A stretch of 64,000 bases of DNA from Cunninghamia lanceolata (taxonomy: Eukaryota > Streptophyta > Pinopsida > Cupressales > Cupressaceae): assembly GCA_027924645.1 (NCBI GenBank), contig BSBN01000763.1, positions 3,720,001 through 3,784,000 on the forward strand, given 5' to 3'. This document shows, piece after piece, positions 48,701-60,300 of this stretch (its first letter is position 1; every line of letters starts with the position of its first letter). The translations under genes were made by a program, and so were the position numbers. The notes under the pieces are model-generated. The model worked only from the letters and a program-made list of their open reading frames with translations, did not search any database and was not told the DNA's origin.

Positions 48701-48952
48701 GATTTCTCCTGAATTTCTAAGGTGGAGTCACTGCTTTACCTTTGTATCGATGCACTCCCAGAACATAAGGAAAAGATTGGGAAAATATGGAGGGAGAAGG
48801 ATGTCTGGAAGACAAGGGTGAAACACATAGGCATCCCCAACCTTCCAAAGATTCAAGAGTTTGTTACTGTGTTTTAGGAGTGGAAGACTCAACGTGCCTC
48901 CCTGACCGCCGATAGTAAATCTGCATATTCCAATCTATTACCGTAGCCATGA
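45761..48952 (+). pseudogene. Decayed 1,064-codon reading frame of unknown function
   Basis: I do not recognise the protein. One frame runs from ATG 45761 (MALKSTCLGNEHGTG) to TGA 48950 with no frameshift. It is interrupted by about 15 stops (TAG at 46481, 46883, 47159, 47294, 47300, 47378, about 47608 and 47629, 48176, 48191, 48875 and 48944; TAA at 47192, 47330 and 47444; TGA at 48710). Residues 1-470 look folded, with many Trp, Tyr and Cys. Residues 480-800 are charged and Ser-rich, probably disordered. Residues 815-990 look helical, with possible coiled coil (IHELKNIYDQTTATIEDLK). It lies upstream of the G3 primer site, so it is either inside a very long 5' LTR of G3 or part of a separate element. 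No retroviral enzyme motif is seen. Confidence 0.7.
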
Positions 48953-49707
48953 TCTTATTCACCCAATTGCCTTTATTTAGTTTTTTAGTTATGCTATTTT
49001 CAAAACTTGATCTTTAAATCAATTTGTTGAAAAACTAAATCCCGTGTGGGTCAGAGTTACTTTAACTCTGGGTTTGATTTTACTTGATTAGAGAATTAGG
49101 GCAGTCATATATATAGGCTTTTCATTGCTAAACTGAGGGGGAATAGAAAAAGAAGATATAAAATTTTGGAGCTAAACTACTATTGTTTTCATAAGCATAT
49201 ATGATTTTTGTCTAAAACATTTTTCATCTTTGAATGAAAAGGAAAAACAATTGTTGCATGCTTGAATCTGTGCGTTTGAGTTTTTGAAATTGGATTTTCT
49301 GTGCGAAGTCTTCTTTCATATGGTAATTGCTCTTTTAGACAATTCATTATGTGTTCTATAAATTATTGGTTCAGCAACAGTTATATGTTTATGTATCTGA
49401 TTGATTTTTCAAAATAGAATCTGTGTATTCTATCATAAAATGGTGTTTTAAAAAGGGGATATTGGATTTATAACATGATGATGTATGGATGTTAGTTTGG
49501 CCTTTAGGCACTTTCTGGTTAAAAGTGTATTGGGATAATTAACATAGATTGAATTCATTGAAGATCTTAAAGGGAGCTGTACCTCAATTTAGAGGGGAAC
49601 TATTTCTGAAAGTTCACCCATTTGTTGATTAATTTGTTTGTTTTTAAGGAAGAAAAAGCATAGAGTTAGAATAGAGTGATTTTGAATAAGGACAAACCTG
49701 TTAACCA
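48953..49707 (+). repeat. 3' portion of the G3 5' LTR (R/U5 side)
   Basis: Noncoding sequence ending at TTAACCA just before the G3 primer site. A TATA box lies at 49108-49117. The upstream limit of the LTR cannot be fixed because the 3' LTR of G3 is outside the window. Confidence 0.6.
49108..49117 (+). promoter_or_regulatory. Probable TATA box of the G3 LTR
   Basis: TATATATAGG, about 600 bases before the primer site. It would place R/U5 at about 49140-49707. Confidence 0.5.
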
Positions 49708-49715
49708 ATAGTTTT

Positions 49716-49735
49716 TGGCAACTCCGCTGGGGACC
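49716..49735 (+). other. G3 primer-binding site
   Basis: TGGCAACTCCGCTGGGGACC starts with TGG, as expected for pairing with a tRNA CCA end. It closely resembles the TGGCGACTCCGCTGGGGAC-type site of many plant gypsy elements. The gag start follows 44 bases later. Confidence 0.85.
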
Positions 49736-49779
49736 GAGGTCATTAATTGAAAGATTGGTCACCTTAATATGAAGCAATA

Positions 49780-52170
49780 ATGGTGCTTCCACATGAAAAC
49801 ATAATTCCTGTTCTGCAGCCTAATCTTGGTTTTCAGGACGAGTAGGAAGACATTATTGGCCAGTTGAATACCCTTGCTTGGCGTACTCATCGAAATAGTG
49901 AAGATTATAGAAGAGCAAGCACTGTATTAGAAAAAGAGGAGGAATTGGCCGATAACCTGAGATTGCTGTTGCTCAAGCAGAGAAGAAGGCAAGCATAAAA
50001 CGCAGCAAGAAATCAAGCCCCTGAAGCACAAAGAAATCAAGAACAACATAGAAATTAATAGCTGCCTATCTAGTTACAATATTTTAAGCTGGATTCTAGA
50101 CCATATACAAGGTCTTTAAGAAGAGAGGGAGTTGAGGATTCTACCTTTCAAGCACTACAAAACTTTAATTTTCCTTATATCCCTACTCGTGTAATAAGAG
50201 CTAGAAGTAGACCTCTTAGCCCCCCTAAAACTTCTACATCTCCTGTTTGTCAAGCTCTAACGCTTTCTGGTACTATCATCCCCTTAGCTATAAACTTCCT
50301 ACCAATGGCCCAACCTTGGGGAGTAGCCATAGGGCCTCTGAACCTAGGGGCTAACCGAAATCCTTTGCCTAAAAATGCACGGGAGAATTTGCCCAAATTT
50401 AATGGAGATGGGAGACAATCACCAGAAGAACATTTATGTGCCTTTGCAGTAGCATGTAGTGTGTTAGGTGTACAACACCAAGATGTAGCCATAAGGCTTT
50501 TTGTGCAAACCTTGACCGATACTGCAGCACAATGGTTTTATCACCTAACTAACTCCTCAATCACAAACTAGAATGACATGAAAACTGCATTTGAAAATAG
50601 GTTCAAAAGCGCAGAAGATGAACATTCTCTCCTTGCACAGCTGACTCAGCTTAAGAAAGAGAAACATGAACCTATGAGGGAATTTGTGGCTAAATTCAAC
50701 AGAATTGTGAACAAAATCCCTGCTGCTAAAAGACCAACTGGCGAGAATCAGAAATGTTTCTTCAACAATTCTATGCCTCCCGATATTAGCTTCCATCTTA
50801 GGAGAGGTGTAATTGTTGATTTACCAGCTGCACAAGCTTTGGTAGTCAAATTGGAGGATGATCTTATTATGGCCGGTAAATGGAAGAAAGAGGTCTAGGT
50901 GCCAAATGCTCACCCCTCATCATCTACTGATCCTGTAGTGCAAAGACTGGTTAATGATATGATTGCCTTAAAGAGGCAATTACCTAAAACTGGTGCTTCC
51001 TTCCAACAATCGTATCAAGATATTGGCAAGAGGAATTTGAATCAACAAGAAAATACTGGTAGAGCTTTACCCCTGACATCAGTATAGCCAAGGCTGACTA
51101 TTGAAGCTCCTCCTGGGAGGGGGAACATGTGTATTTTTTATTTGACTACCGACCATGATGGAAATTCTTGCCCAAAGATACTCAGGTATGCTTAGATGAC
51201 TAGTACTCAGGATATGTTAGGGAAGTCCACTGAAGAAGAAAGGAACTTTGAGGAACCTGGTGACTCTGAGATAAACTTCCTTGAATATGAGTCTGATTCA
51301 GAAAGGGGAGGTGAAATATTGGTTACCCTTGAAGATCCTTCGTGTGCCGTGCTCACCAGGAGTTAGAGGAATGTGAGATCCTCTAATATGCAAGAAGTAT
51401 CTTGTAAAGGTAAGGAGCCTTTTATTAGAACTCATGATGCTAATTTGAAGGCTTAGGAAATTAAATTGTTGCATAAAAATGATCTAGGTGCTTCTTTTGA
51501 TATTGTAGAATTCTGTAAATCTGCAAAAATTCAAATCTCTCCTTTTGAGTATCTCAAGTTAAAACCTAATGAGCTTGACAAACTGGTTAAACATGTTAAG
51601 GGTGGTCCTACACAAACTGAATCTGATAGTCAACTAGATGTTAATGCTGAGTCTCCCATTGCTCAACTATTTGCTTCCTCATCTGAGTCATCCATGACTA
51701 CCCCTAAAATGACCCTCAATTTGTCAAATGATACTTCTTACATAGCTGATTTGAAACCAAACCCTTTCTATGTATCTTTGTTCATCAATGGTCATAAGCT
51801 TAGTAACTGTATTATAGATTCAGGAGCCTCTGACAACATTATGCCCTCTTCTGTGGCTAAAGCCCTAGGATTATCACTTACAAAGACATTTGGTAGGTGT
51901 TATTCTATGGATGGCAAATAGGTTGCCTTCCTTGGACAGATTAAGGATGCATGAGTTGCTCTTGCAGCTTACCCTGACAAAAAGGTGAAATTGACTATTT
52001 TGGTAGCAGATATTCCTGCTAGTTATGGGATGCTGTTGAGCAGGACATTTTGCAAGGATTTGGGTAGACAGATTAAATTGGATTGGTCAAAAGCCACAAT
52101 CCTAGTGGGAAAGCAGAAAGTAAAGCTAGAACCTGAACCCCAAGTGCAAGTTTACTGTCTATCCCTCTGA
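49780..52170 (+). pseudogene. G3 gag and aspartic protease, broken by stops only
   Basis: One frame from ATG 49780 (MVLPHENIIPVLQPNLG) to TGA at 52168, directly after the primer site. The Gag core is at about 50380-50900: LPKFNGDGRQSPEEHL, TAAQWFYHLTNSS and LTQLKKEKHEPMREFVAKF. The protease active site is CIIDSGASDNIMP near 51815-51855, with intact Asp-Ser-Gly, and later IPASYGMLLSRTF (about 52010-52050). Premature stops near 49840, 50569, 50896, 51085, 51193, 51364, 51454, 51919 and 51952 are mostly TAG, and no frameshift is needed. A CCHC knuckle is not evident. Confidence 0.88.
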
Positions 52171-52199
52171 TGATCTCAAGTCCTAGATTTTGTTTGAGG

Positions 52200-53453
52200 A
52201 ATGTGAATTTGGTAACTATTTTCTCTCTTCTAAATAGAGTTTTGGAGAAGACCTCAAAGAAGAATCAATCCAAAGGTCTATACATTCTGATGACCTATAG
52301 ATTATGGAATTTGATGGTAGTTGTCCTATTGCTGGTTCAGGGGCTGGGGTTGTGTTGATCTCACCAGAAGGTGAAATTTTTTCTTATTCTTTTAAATTAG
52401 AGTCCAAAAACACCAATAATACTGTAGAATATGAAGCTTTATTGCTTGGGCTATATGAAGCCAAAGGAAGGGGTGTAAAGGTACTTAAAGTGAGAGGAGA
52501 TGCTGAATTAATTGTGAAATAGGTAAGGGGCACCTTTTCTGTTAAGAATGAAATATTAAAGCATTACAGAAATAGAGTATGGGATGAGATTGAATAATTT
52601 GATGCCTTCTCTATAGAAGCAATTCCCAAAGACCATAACTCCCGAGCAGATTCTTTAGCAGTATCAGCTTCTCTTCTTCTGCCACATCTGGATTTTAAAA
52701 AGGATTCTTATAGAATAGAATTGGTATATCGTCCTAATGTCCCAGACAATGTCGAAAGCTAGCAAGTTTTTGAGAGTGATAATCAGATCAGAAATTTTTT
52801 AGAGAATGCTGAAATGTTCCTGGGAGCTTATTTTGAGGGCTCAGAAATAGAGTGTAAAGAATTTAGTCCTGACCCAGGGATTAATCCAAAAGATGATGTG
52901 ATTCAGTTGAAGGGAAACAAAATCCCTAAAGGAATGGTCTCCTTAGAACATTTGTTTTCTCGAAGAGATGAATATATTAAAGGCAAACCTTCCCACAATC
53001 CTGATAAAGCGGAGGATTATGAGAAAATAAACATCGGGAATGAGGCTGATCCTAAATGGATATCCATTGGTAGGTGTTGTTCTTTAGAGGAGAAAAATAA
53101 ATTGATCAAATTGTTAATCAAGTATAAGGATGTTTTTGCCTGGTGCTATGATGATCTTAAAATTTTTAGACATGGACAGTTTCAACACCATATTCCTCTA
53201 AAAGCAAATGCAGCCCCATTCAGGCAAAAGATGAGGAATTATAATCCGAAAGTTGCTGAGGCCATTTTTAAGGAGATTGATAAGATGTTGAAAGCTAGAA
53301 TTATCTATCCAATTCATCACTCCACTTGGGTGGCAATTATTGTTCCAGTGCACAAGAAGAATGGAGAAATAAGAATCTACGTTGATTTCAGGAATTTGAA
53401 CCAAGCTAGCCTGAAAGATAACTATCCCTTACCTATGATGGGCCACATCTTGC
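52200..53453 (+). pseudogene. G3 archaeal-type RNase H followed by reverse transcriptase (5' part)
   Basis: The frame is +1 relative to gag-protease. An RNase H lies at 52304-52680, before the reverse transcriptase. Its four acids are all visible: Asp in EFDGSCP, Glu in VEYEALLLGL, Asp in RGDAELIV and Asp in HNSRADSLA. The linker is at 52690-53050. The reverse transcriptase starts near 53090 (LIKYKDVFAWCYDDLK), with STWVAIIVPVHKKNGEIR and VDFRNLNQASLKDNYPLP, and breaks at 53453 where G2 inserted. Stops occur near 52520, 52595 and 52760. In G1 the equivalent RNase H lies after the reverse transcriptase, so the two elements differ in domain order. Confidence 0.87.
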
Positions 53454-54608
53454 TGTAGTTAGGGTAAAATTGCAAATCAGGGCAAATGAATAAACAGCAA
53501 TGATAAAAACCCTAGCAATGCACAATGAAGCACAAGACAATATGAAAATCAAAATAACAAATGTAAATGCAAACCGATCTCCACGCTATGCTCGATTTAT
53601 CTCCATTGCTCTTCTCCACCTCGCATGAGCATGCAAGATTTTGAAGGATTATTGTTGGAAGAATGTTGGGTGCTCATTTCTGCAGCATAACATTAAGATG
53701 AAGATGATAGAATGAATGATAGATGAAGGATGCAAAGGCTCTAATGATATTTCGACAGCATGTGGATACTTGAGGATCAATGCATTTTAGAAAATTTGGC
53801 AGAATAATGGTACTTGAAGCTCAATGCATCGCTAATGGCTTGTGAGGGGTTTGATCTATAGGCTTGGCTTAGTTCAAATGGATGGCTAGGATCAATTAGG
53901 GCTTTAGACGAAATGGATGGATAGGATTAAGTTAGGTTTCCTTGCACATCAAGAAATTGTAGTCATGTGACATGTGGCAAGGGAAGATAAAGCTTAGGTG
54001 TGCTTGTGTAGATAAATACTAAAATTAGGTCCCATTAGTTGTGCATGTGAAGAATTTGAATGAAAGTTGTATTACAACACATGATTGACTGGACAAGTGT
54101 TGGAATGTGATAAAAGATGAGTGACTTAATTCAAATAAAATATTTGAATTAGTTGGGATATGAGTTGGATATTAATTAAATAAATAAGATTTATTTAATT
54201 AATAGGATAGATGAATAGGATGGAATAAGATATGATGTGGAAATTAATTAAATAAATAAAATTTATTTAATTAATTGGGATGAGGATAGGATATGATTGG
54301 GATATGATGTGGAATTAATTAAATAAATAAAATTTATTTAATTAATTGGCTAAGTAGGATGAGGATGGGATTAAATGGGATTTTAATTAAATAAATAAAA
54401 TTTATTTAATTAATTGGCTAAGTAGGATGAGGATGGCATTGAATGGGATTTTAATTAAATAAATAAAATTTATTTAATTAATTGGCTTAATGGATAAATG
54501 GGATTAAGAGTGGGATTTAGGATAAAATGTTACATGATGTCTAAGATAATGTTTTTGACAAGGTGTTGCTAGACATAGACAAATTTGGGACAAATTTGGG
54601 TGTCTACA
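53454..54608 (-). repeat. G2 3' LTR
   Basis: 1,155 bp. It reads TGTAGACACCC at its start on the minus strand and ends CTAACTACA. It contains five ~70-bp units, each with the palindrome TTAATTAAATAAAT...ATTTATTTAATTAA (about 54170-54485). The other LTR has four. Confidence 0.93.
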
Positions 54609-54622
54609 TTTTGCCCCTCTTT
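54609..54622 (-). other. G2 polypurine tract
   Basis: The complement is AAAGAGGGGCAAAA, identical to that of G1, directly next to the 3' LTR. Confidence 0.92.
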
Positions 54623-57333
54623 GAGATGATGTTCGAGATGATAAGCTTTGTGTCGAGTAACATCATTTCAAAGAAGTTAAGGTATGGATAGAGGATAGGG
54701 ATATGTGATGATGATGTAAGTTGATGGAAAGATATGATGATGATGCCCCCTCGAGAGGATAGGTGGGTTGGACAAACACGGGTATGCTCTCGAAAAGAAA
54801 TGGTTTGGTTGCAAAAATAAAGATAAGGGGATGGATAGAAGAAATGATGATGCGTTATGCTGCAATGAAAGTGAGCAACCATGATGTTTGATACAGCACT
54901 ATACGTTATGCACCAAGGTATAAGGACCAAGGTGACGATGTGTCTTGTGCCCCAGCATAATACAACCTTGTCTAACATATGAGGAAGTAAACTTAGAGCA
55001 TTAAAGTCCTAATGCACAAAAGGTATAATATGACCTTAGATGCAAAGGATAGTGCAAAAAGCTATTCCAACATACACAAGATATGAATACTAGTTAGAAA
55101 TGATAAAGATTTGATACAAATGCAAGATAAAATGATAACACACACAAGCAAGCATGCACAAATGATTCAAAAACAAACAAGGTATTGCCGCTGTCAAGCT
55201 GTAAACCAATGATTGGTTGTTTGATTGTTTTGCTGATAGTGTTGTCATTGTGGGGAAAGCTATATCCCTAGATCAACACAAGGCTGTTGGCTGAGTTGGT
55301 TGGTTGATTGGTTGATTGATTGATTTGGCTTACAACAAGGCTAGGATCAAGACCATTGATTGTGATTCGATAACTTGGCTTGATTGATTAACTTGATTGG
55401 TATGGATTAAGGATGGGCTTGCACTTGGATCATTTCTTGGAATGATTCTTTGGATTGATTTGATGAAATGCTGATTAGATTGATGTGATGAAGGATGGAT
55501 GATTTGTGGTGGATTGAGCTACTTTTGATTTGTTGAAGTGATTGGATTTATTTTTATCGGATTGGATGTGATTGAGTTGATTTGCTTTGGTGTTGATACT
55601 GATGATTGATAGGATTTGTTTTGATGGTTGGCTTGATGTGCTTTGATTTTGATGATGATGGATTGCTATAAATGGATTGATTGAATGATAGATTGATTTG
55701 AAGAAGTTGTTTATTGATGATGTATAAGAGGAGAAAGAAGAAAAAATCGTATGTGCCTGAATCTGAGCACTTCCTTCGTACTCCAGACTGTCTACATACC
55801 CTGTATCCATGGGATCAAGGCATTTAATAACAGAAATGAGATGTAGTTCTGATGTTATGTTGATGAGATGATGAAAGATCACGTTATGGATTGAGATTGA
55901 TCAAGTTATGGATTGAGATTGATTGATTTTGATTGATTGATGATTTGATTGAAATAGATGAATGAATGTTATTGATAGGAAGAATTGATGATGATGATGA
56001 TGATTTGATTTTGATTGAATGTTGATGTGGATTGTTTGGGATTGATGATGATTGGTTTTAGTGCTTGGATTTTTCATGGGATATTTTATTTTTTTTGGAT
56101 TTTTTGACATATTTTGATTTTTTTTATATTTTTTGGGATATTTTGATTTTTTTGTGTTTTTGAATGTTTTGGAAAATGCCAATGGATTTACAATTTAGGT
56201 AGCTGTTGTGCTAGATACCAATGACAAGGGAAAACCAAGTCTAGGTGCAAAGATGGATGAATGGGATTGGATGGATAAAAGGATGGGCAACAAGGGATGG
56301 AAGGCTCATGATATATGGATGGATAAAAAGATAGGCCATAAAAGGGATGGATGCATGCCTCATGATAAACGAATAGGTAGGCTATAGTGGAAAGCTCATG
56401 ATAAATGGATGGGGATAAGCTATAAGATGGAAAGCTTATGATAAGGATATGCCATAGTGGATGGATCATAAGGGAGCTAGGATGTGATCTTCAAAGGCTA
56501 TGTTGCATAGGAAGAACTTGCCCCCATTCTAGGTGGTAATGCGTAGGATTTTTACATGACAAAGTTCATGACCATGGGATGACATGATAGGTTTTACATG
56601 ACAAGGTGTATGATAGGTGGATAATGATAAGATGGATTGATTAGGAAGGTATGAGGTATACCAAGAGATATCCAAAGCATGTTTCAAGATTTTGCCCCTA
56701 TGTCTTCCTCAAGATCAAAAGGAGGAGGATGGATGAATAGATAAATGGGTTCAATAGGATAGGCTTGTTTATGTAATGGCTAAGGATGGTAGGATGGTAA
56801 ATGATATAATGGGATAGATAGTTTGGAAATGGATAGGTTGGATGAGACAATGTGCCCCCAAGTGTAAGTGACATAGAAGATCAACCTACACATGATGTCT
56901 GTTTGCCAGGTTTTCATCATGGTACTTATCCAAGGTGCCTGTTTACCAGGTTTTCACCGTTGGACGAAGGGCTTTCTCTTTACTTTTTTGATTTTTTAAT
57001 TTTTGATTTTTGCTTTTTTTTGCTTTTTTTTTAATTTTTTGCTTTTAGATGGGTTGACAATTACACATGGCGCCTGTTTGCCAGGTTTTCACCATCGTAA
57101 TGGATAGGAGGGACTCAAGTGGCTAGTTCAATGGATGTTGGTAGTCTCATTAGAGATAGATGATGTCTTCGCATGGACCATGTCAAGTGTGCTCATTGAT
57201 GTTGATAAGGGATTGCATGGATGGGAGATGGATTAGGTAGATAGTGGATGATGATGTGGAATTATGGTAGGGTAGGCTAGTGGCTTATGGTGTGGATTTA
57301 TATAGGCTTATGGAATGAAGATGGATGAAAAAT
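54623..57333 (-). other. G2 3' untranslated region with conserved motifs
   Basis: No gene seen. It shares two motifs with G1. GAAAACCTGGCAAACAGG-type copies lie at complement 56897-56918, 56934-56958 and 57069-57093, with an A-rich tract between them. The CCTTGATCC...GGTATGTAGACAGTCTGG motif lies at complement 55751-55822. About 55470-56060 is rich in TGATTGATT words. Frames here on the minus strand (Ser/His/Asn-rich) are low complexity. Confidence 0.75.
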
Positions 57334-60300
57334 TTATGCAAAAGCATGGACCATAGGGTTAGCATGGGGGAGATATGTAGGATAATGGATGGAAGATGGG
57401 GAGATGTAGTTATGTGGGAATGTTTTGGAATGGAAGGGAACCATGACCAATGGTTGCACACACTGCGATAAACATTGAAGCTTTTGATTGGATGGTGGTG
57501 TAGGAAGCAATGGAGATGTTTGCTTAGGAGATGATTGATGAAGTGATTTAGGAACCCACATAGATTCAGTATTTTTAGCACTTTTGCTTTTCTTGTGGGA
57601 GTTTTGAAAGGAATGGAAGTTTTGGAAGGAAATAGGCTCTTGGATGGATATAGGTGATTGGGATTCTTGAGATGTGGATGAGGATGCCTCCTTCATTTTG
57701 CTAGCTATTTGCTTAGGAACCCAAACCATTTTTCTTTTGGGCTTTGCATTTGGACGTATGGGCTTAGATAGCTTTTTTAAGGTACTTTGCTTAGAAGATG
57801 GATGATTTAGAGACTTTTCACATTGATGGCCTAAGGCATGAGGGTCCTTAGGAGTTTTAGTTGGATTTTTGGCTTTATAAATAAAGGCATCCAAATGTTT
57901 ATTTTGGAATCCCATGGGTTGGATGGAAGTGGGGTTGGTGGAGTGGATAGAATGATTGGAAGCTTTATGCTTAGGCGATGTGTGCTTTTGTTGGCCATGA
58001 TTAGGGATGTAAGGATACTTATGAATGATAGGTATGTTAGGTGTTGGAAGCAATGGTGGCAAGGTGGATGGAGGGATATTTGGAGTTGGTAAAAGTGGAG
58101 GCAAAGTGGATGGTGGAAGGTGTATGGTCACATGCTTTTGGCATTGATAGGATGATGGAGATGGAATGGCAACATATGTTTTGGGTAGATGATGTGGTTT
58201 ATGATGGAAAGTGGACTTAGGATGGACGAAGGAATTACCAACATCTTGGCCTTGTTTACCTTGGGGTGTGTATCCAAGGCCATATGAGCATGGAGGGATT
58301 TTTACATGGTTTGGCTCCAAAATACCTTGTTCATAAAGGCCTAGACCTTTACCTTGGTAGTTCATGTTTTGGAGGATGCGATTGACTATGGGACTAGATG
58401 TGTTTTGGGAACTAGACTTGAGTTCTTTATTGGATGGAGAAGATGAAATGGAGGACAATGGTTGTTGTTGTCCTAAGGAAGAACATTCATGGAGGAAGGT
58501 CGTAAGACCACTAGGACATGATGGTGGACTTGAAATGGGATCGATGGTAGATATGGAGGGAGGATCATTAGCATTGTGTTCACTAAGATCCAAGTTATTT
58601 GTTTGATCTTCTATGCTTATGTGTTCTTGAGAGGCACATGTCTCATTATGACAAGTGGATGTTTGCTCATTATGGATAGGGCTAGATGGAGGATGACTAG
58701 GAGCAATTTGGATATCTCGCTCATGGATGGTTATGGGATTATGGATAGGATCAAGGTACTTTTTAATAGGTTCTTCATCATAGATATCATATTGATCATG
58801 AGATAGATAGAGTTTTGCCAAATGGATCATCATGGTTTTCATGATCTTAGCTAGAACCTTGATCATAACTATGAGCAAAAATAGGATTAAGTGGGCTATA
58901 AAAAGGATAAATTTGCTCATGAATGAGGTCATGGTGATGGCTAACAGCTTGGGGGCAACCCATAAGTAGGTCATGGATAGGTGGAACTTAGAGGTGCTTT
59001 GATCTTGATTAAGACTAGGGTTCGATATTTCCACATGTTTAAGATTATGCTCTTGACATACCTCTTGACTTTGGATGGAAGTGGAAGGTTCTTGGGTGGA
59101 CTTGATAGGCTCTTGACTTAGGCTTGTGGTTGGAGACTCTTGAATAGACTTGTTGGCTTGTAGGTCACATGATGGGCTTAAAGGGCTAGGCATGTTAATG
59201 GAAGGCTCTTGAAGAGGCTCAAGGATATGTGAGCCACATGATGAGATTATAGGATAGGACATGACCTTTGGAAGTTCATTGGTAGGCTCATGAATTGGTG
59301 TTTGACATGGGGGTAGTTTATTCCTATCTAGTAGCCAATGGATCACATCCTTCGCAAGTGTATGGGTGGATGGGAAATATAATGGATAGATGATAATGGT
59401 AGATGGTGTTGGATTAGGATTAGGACAAGGATTAGGTTGAGAGATAATTGGATTGGATGGATTAGGATTTGGACTAGATGGGGGTGACACATAGGATGGG
59501 GATGATGTGGCATGATTTCCCATTATAGGTGGGTACACCTTGTAAACAATTGAGACAAATATTGGGCATTGATTTGTATTATGGCCTTTGGTCCTATGGT
59601 ATGCACAATAATCATGTTCATCATATGGACTTTCTTCACATGGTTTGACTTTAGGAAGTTCAATGAGTTTTGCTTCAAGCATCCTTTGTAAAACTCTCTC
59701 AGCTGCATCCTTTGGTGAACAATTAGAATGACATGGCGAGGAAGGTAATGAAGGGCTTGGTGATTTGGAGGGTTGATGGACCAATGGACTAGGAATAGGA
59801 TCACATGGTGGTGTTGGGATATGATTAGTTGGCTCATGTGATGGCATGTGATTGGATGGTGGAGGGTATTCATAGGATGAATTAGCTAGGTTGGTATCTC
59901 CCTTGTCAAAGGTAATTAAGTCTTGCATGGGATAACTTGGACTCATTTGATTTATGTAGAAGGGGCCATTGGGATTTAGATATTGTTCTTGTAATATCAC
60001 TTGATTGCTTTGTGGATGGGCTTGGTAGTGCATTGGAACAGTGGCATGAGGGATTCGATAAATTTGAGGTGGATGTTCATAGGTTTGAGGTGGAATTTGT
60101 TGAGGTTGGGATGGTGTTTGGACTTCTTGTTGTGATATGATTTGTTGTTGATGTTGGTAAATGTGTTGATGTGATGATGATGGAGGGGTTGCATAGGATA
60201 ATGATTGTTGTGATATGGATTGATATGGATAAGGGTTGTGATAGGTTGATAAAGGGCTGATATGATATGTGGATGAATTTGGTTGAGATGAAGTGGGATA

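Noticed and set aside
53758..54608. Possible second promoter or gene in the G2 LTR
   Set aside because: Only AT palindromes and no clear TATA box or frame seen; not enough to call.
58820..58930. Apparent membrane segment in the G2 ORF (residues about 665-700)
   Set aside because: Another frame here gives a more typical Pro/His/Tyr-rich stretch (HHHDLIHEQIYPFYSPLN), so two nearby compensating shifts probably create the hydrophobic run.
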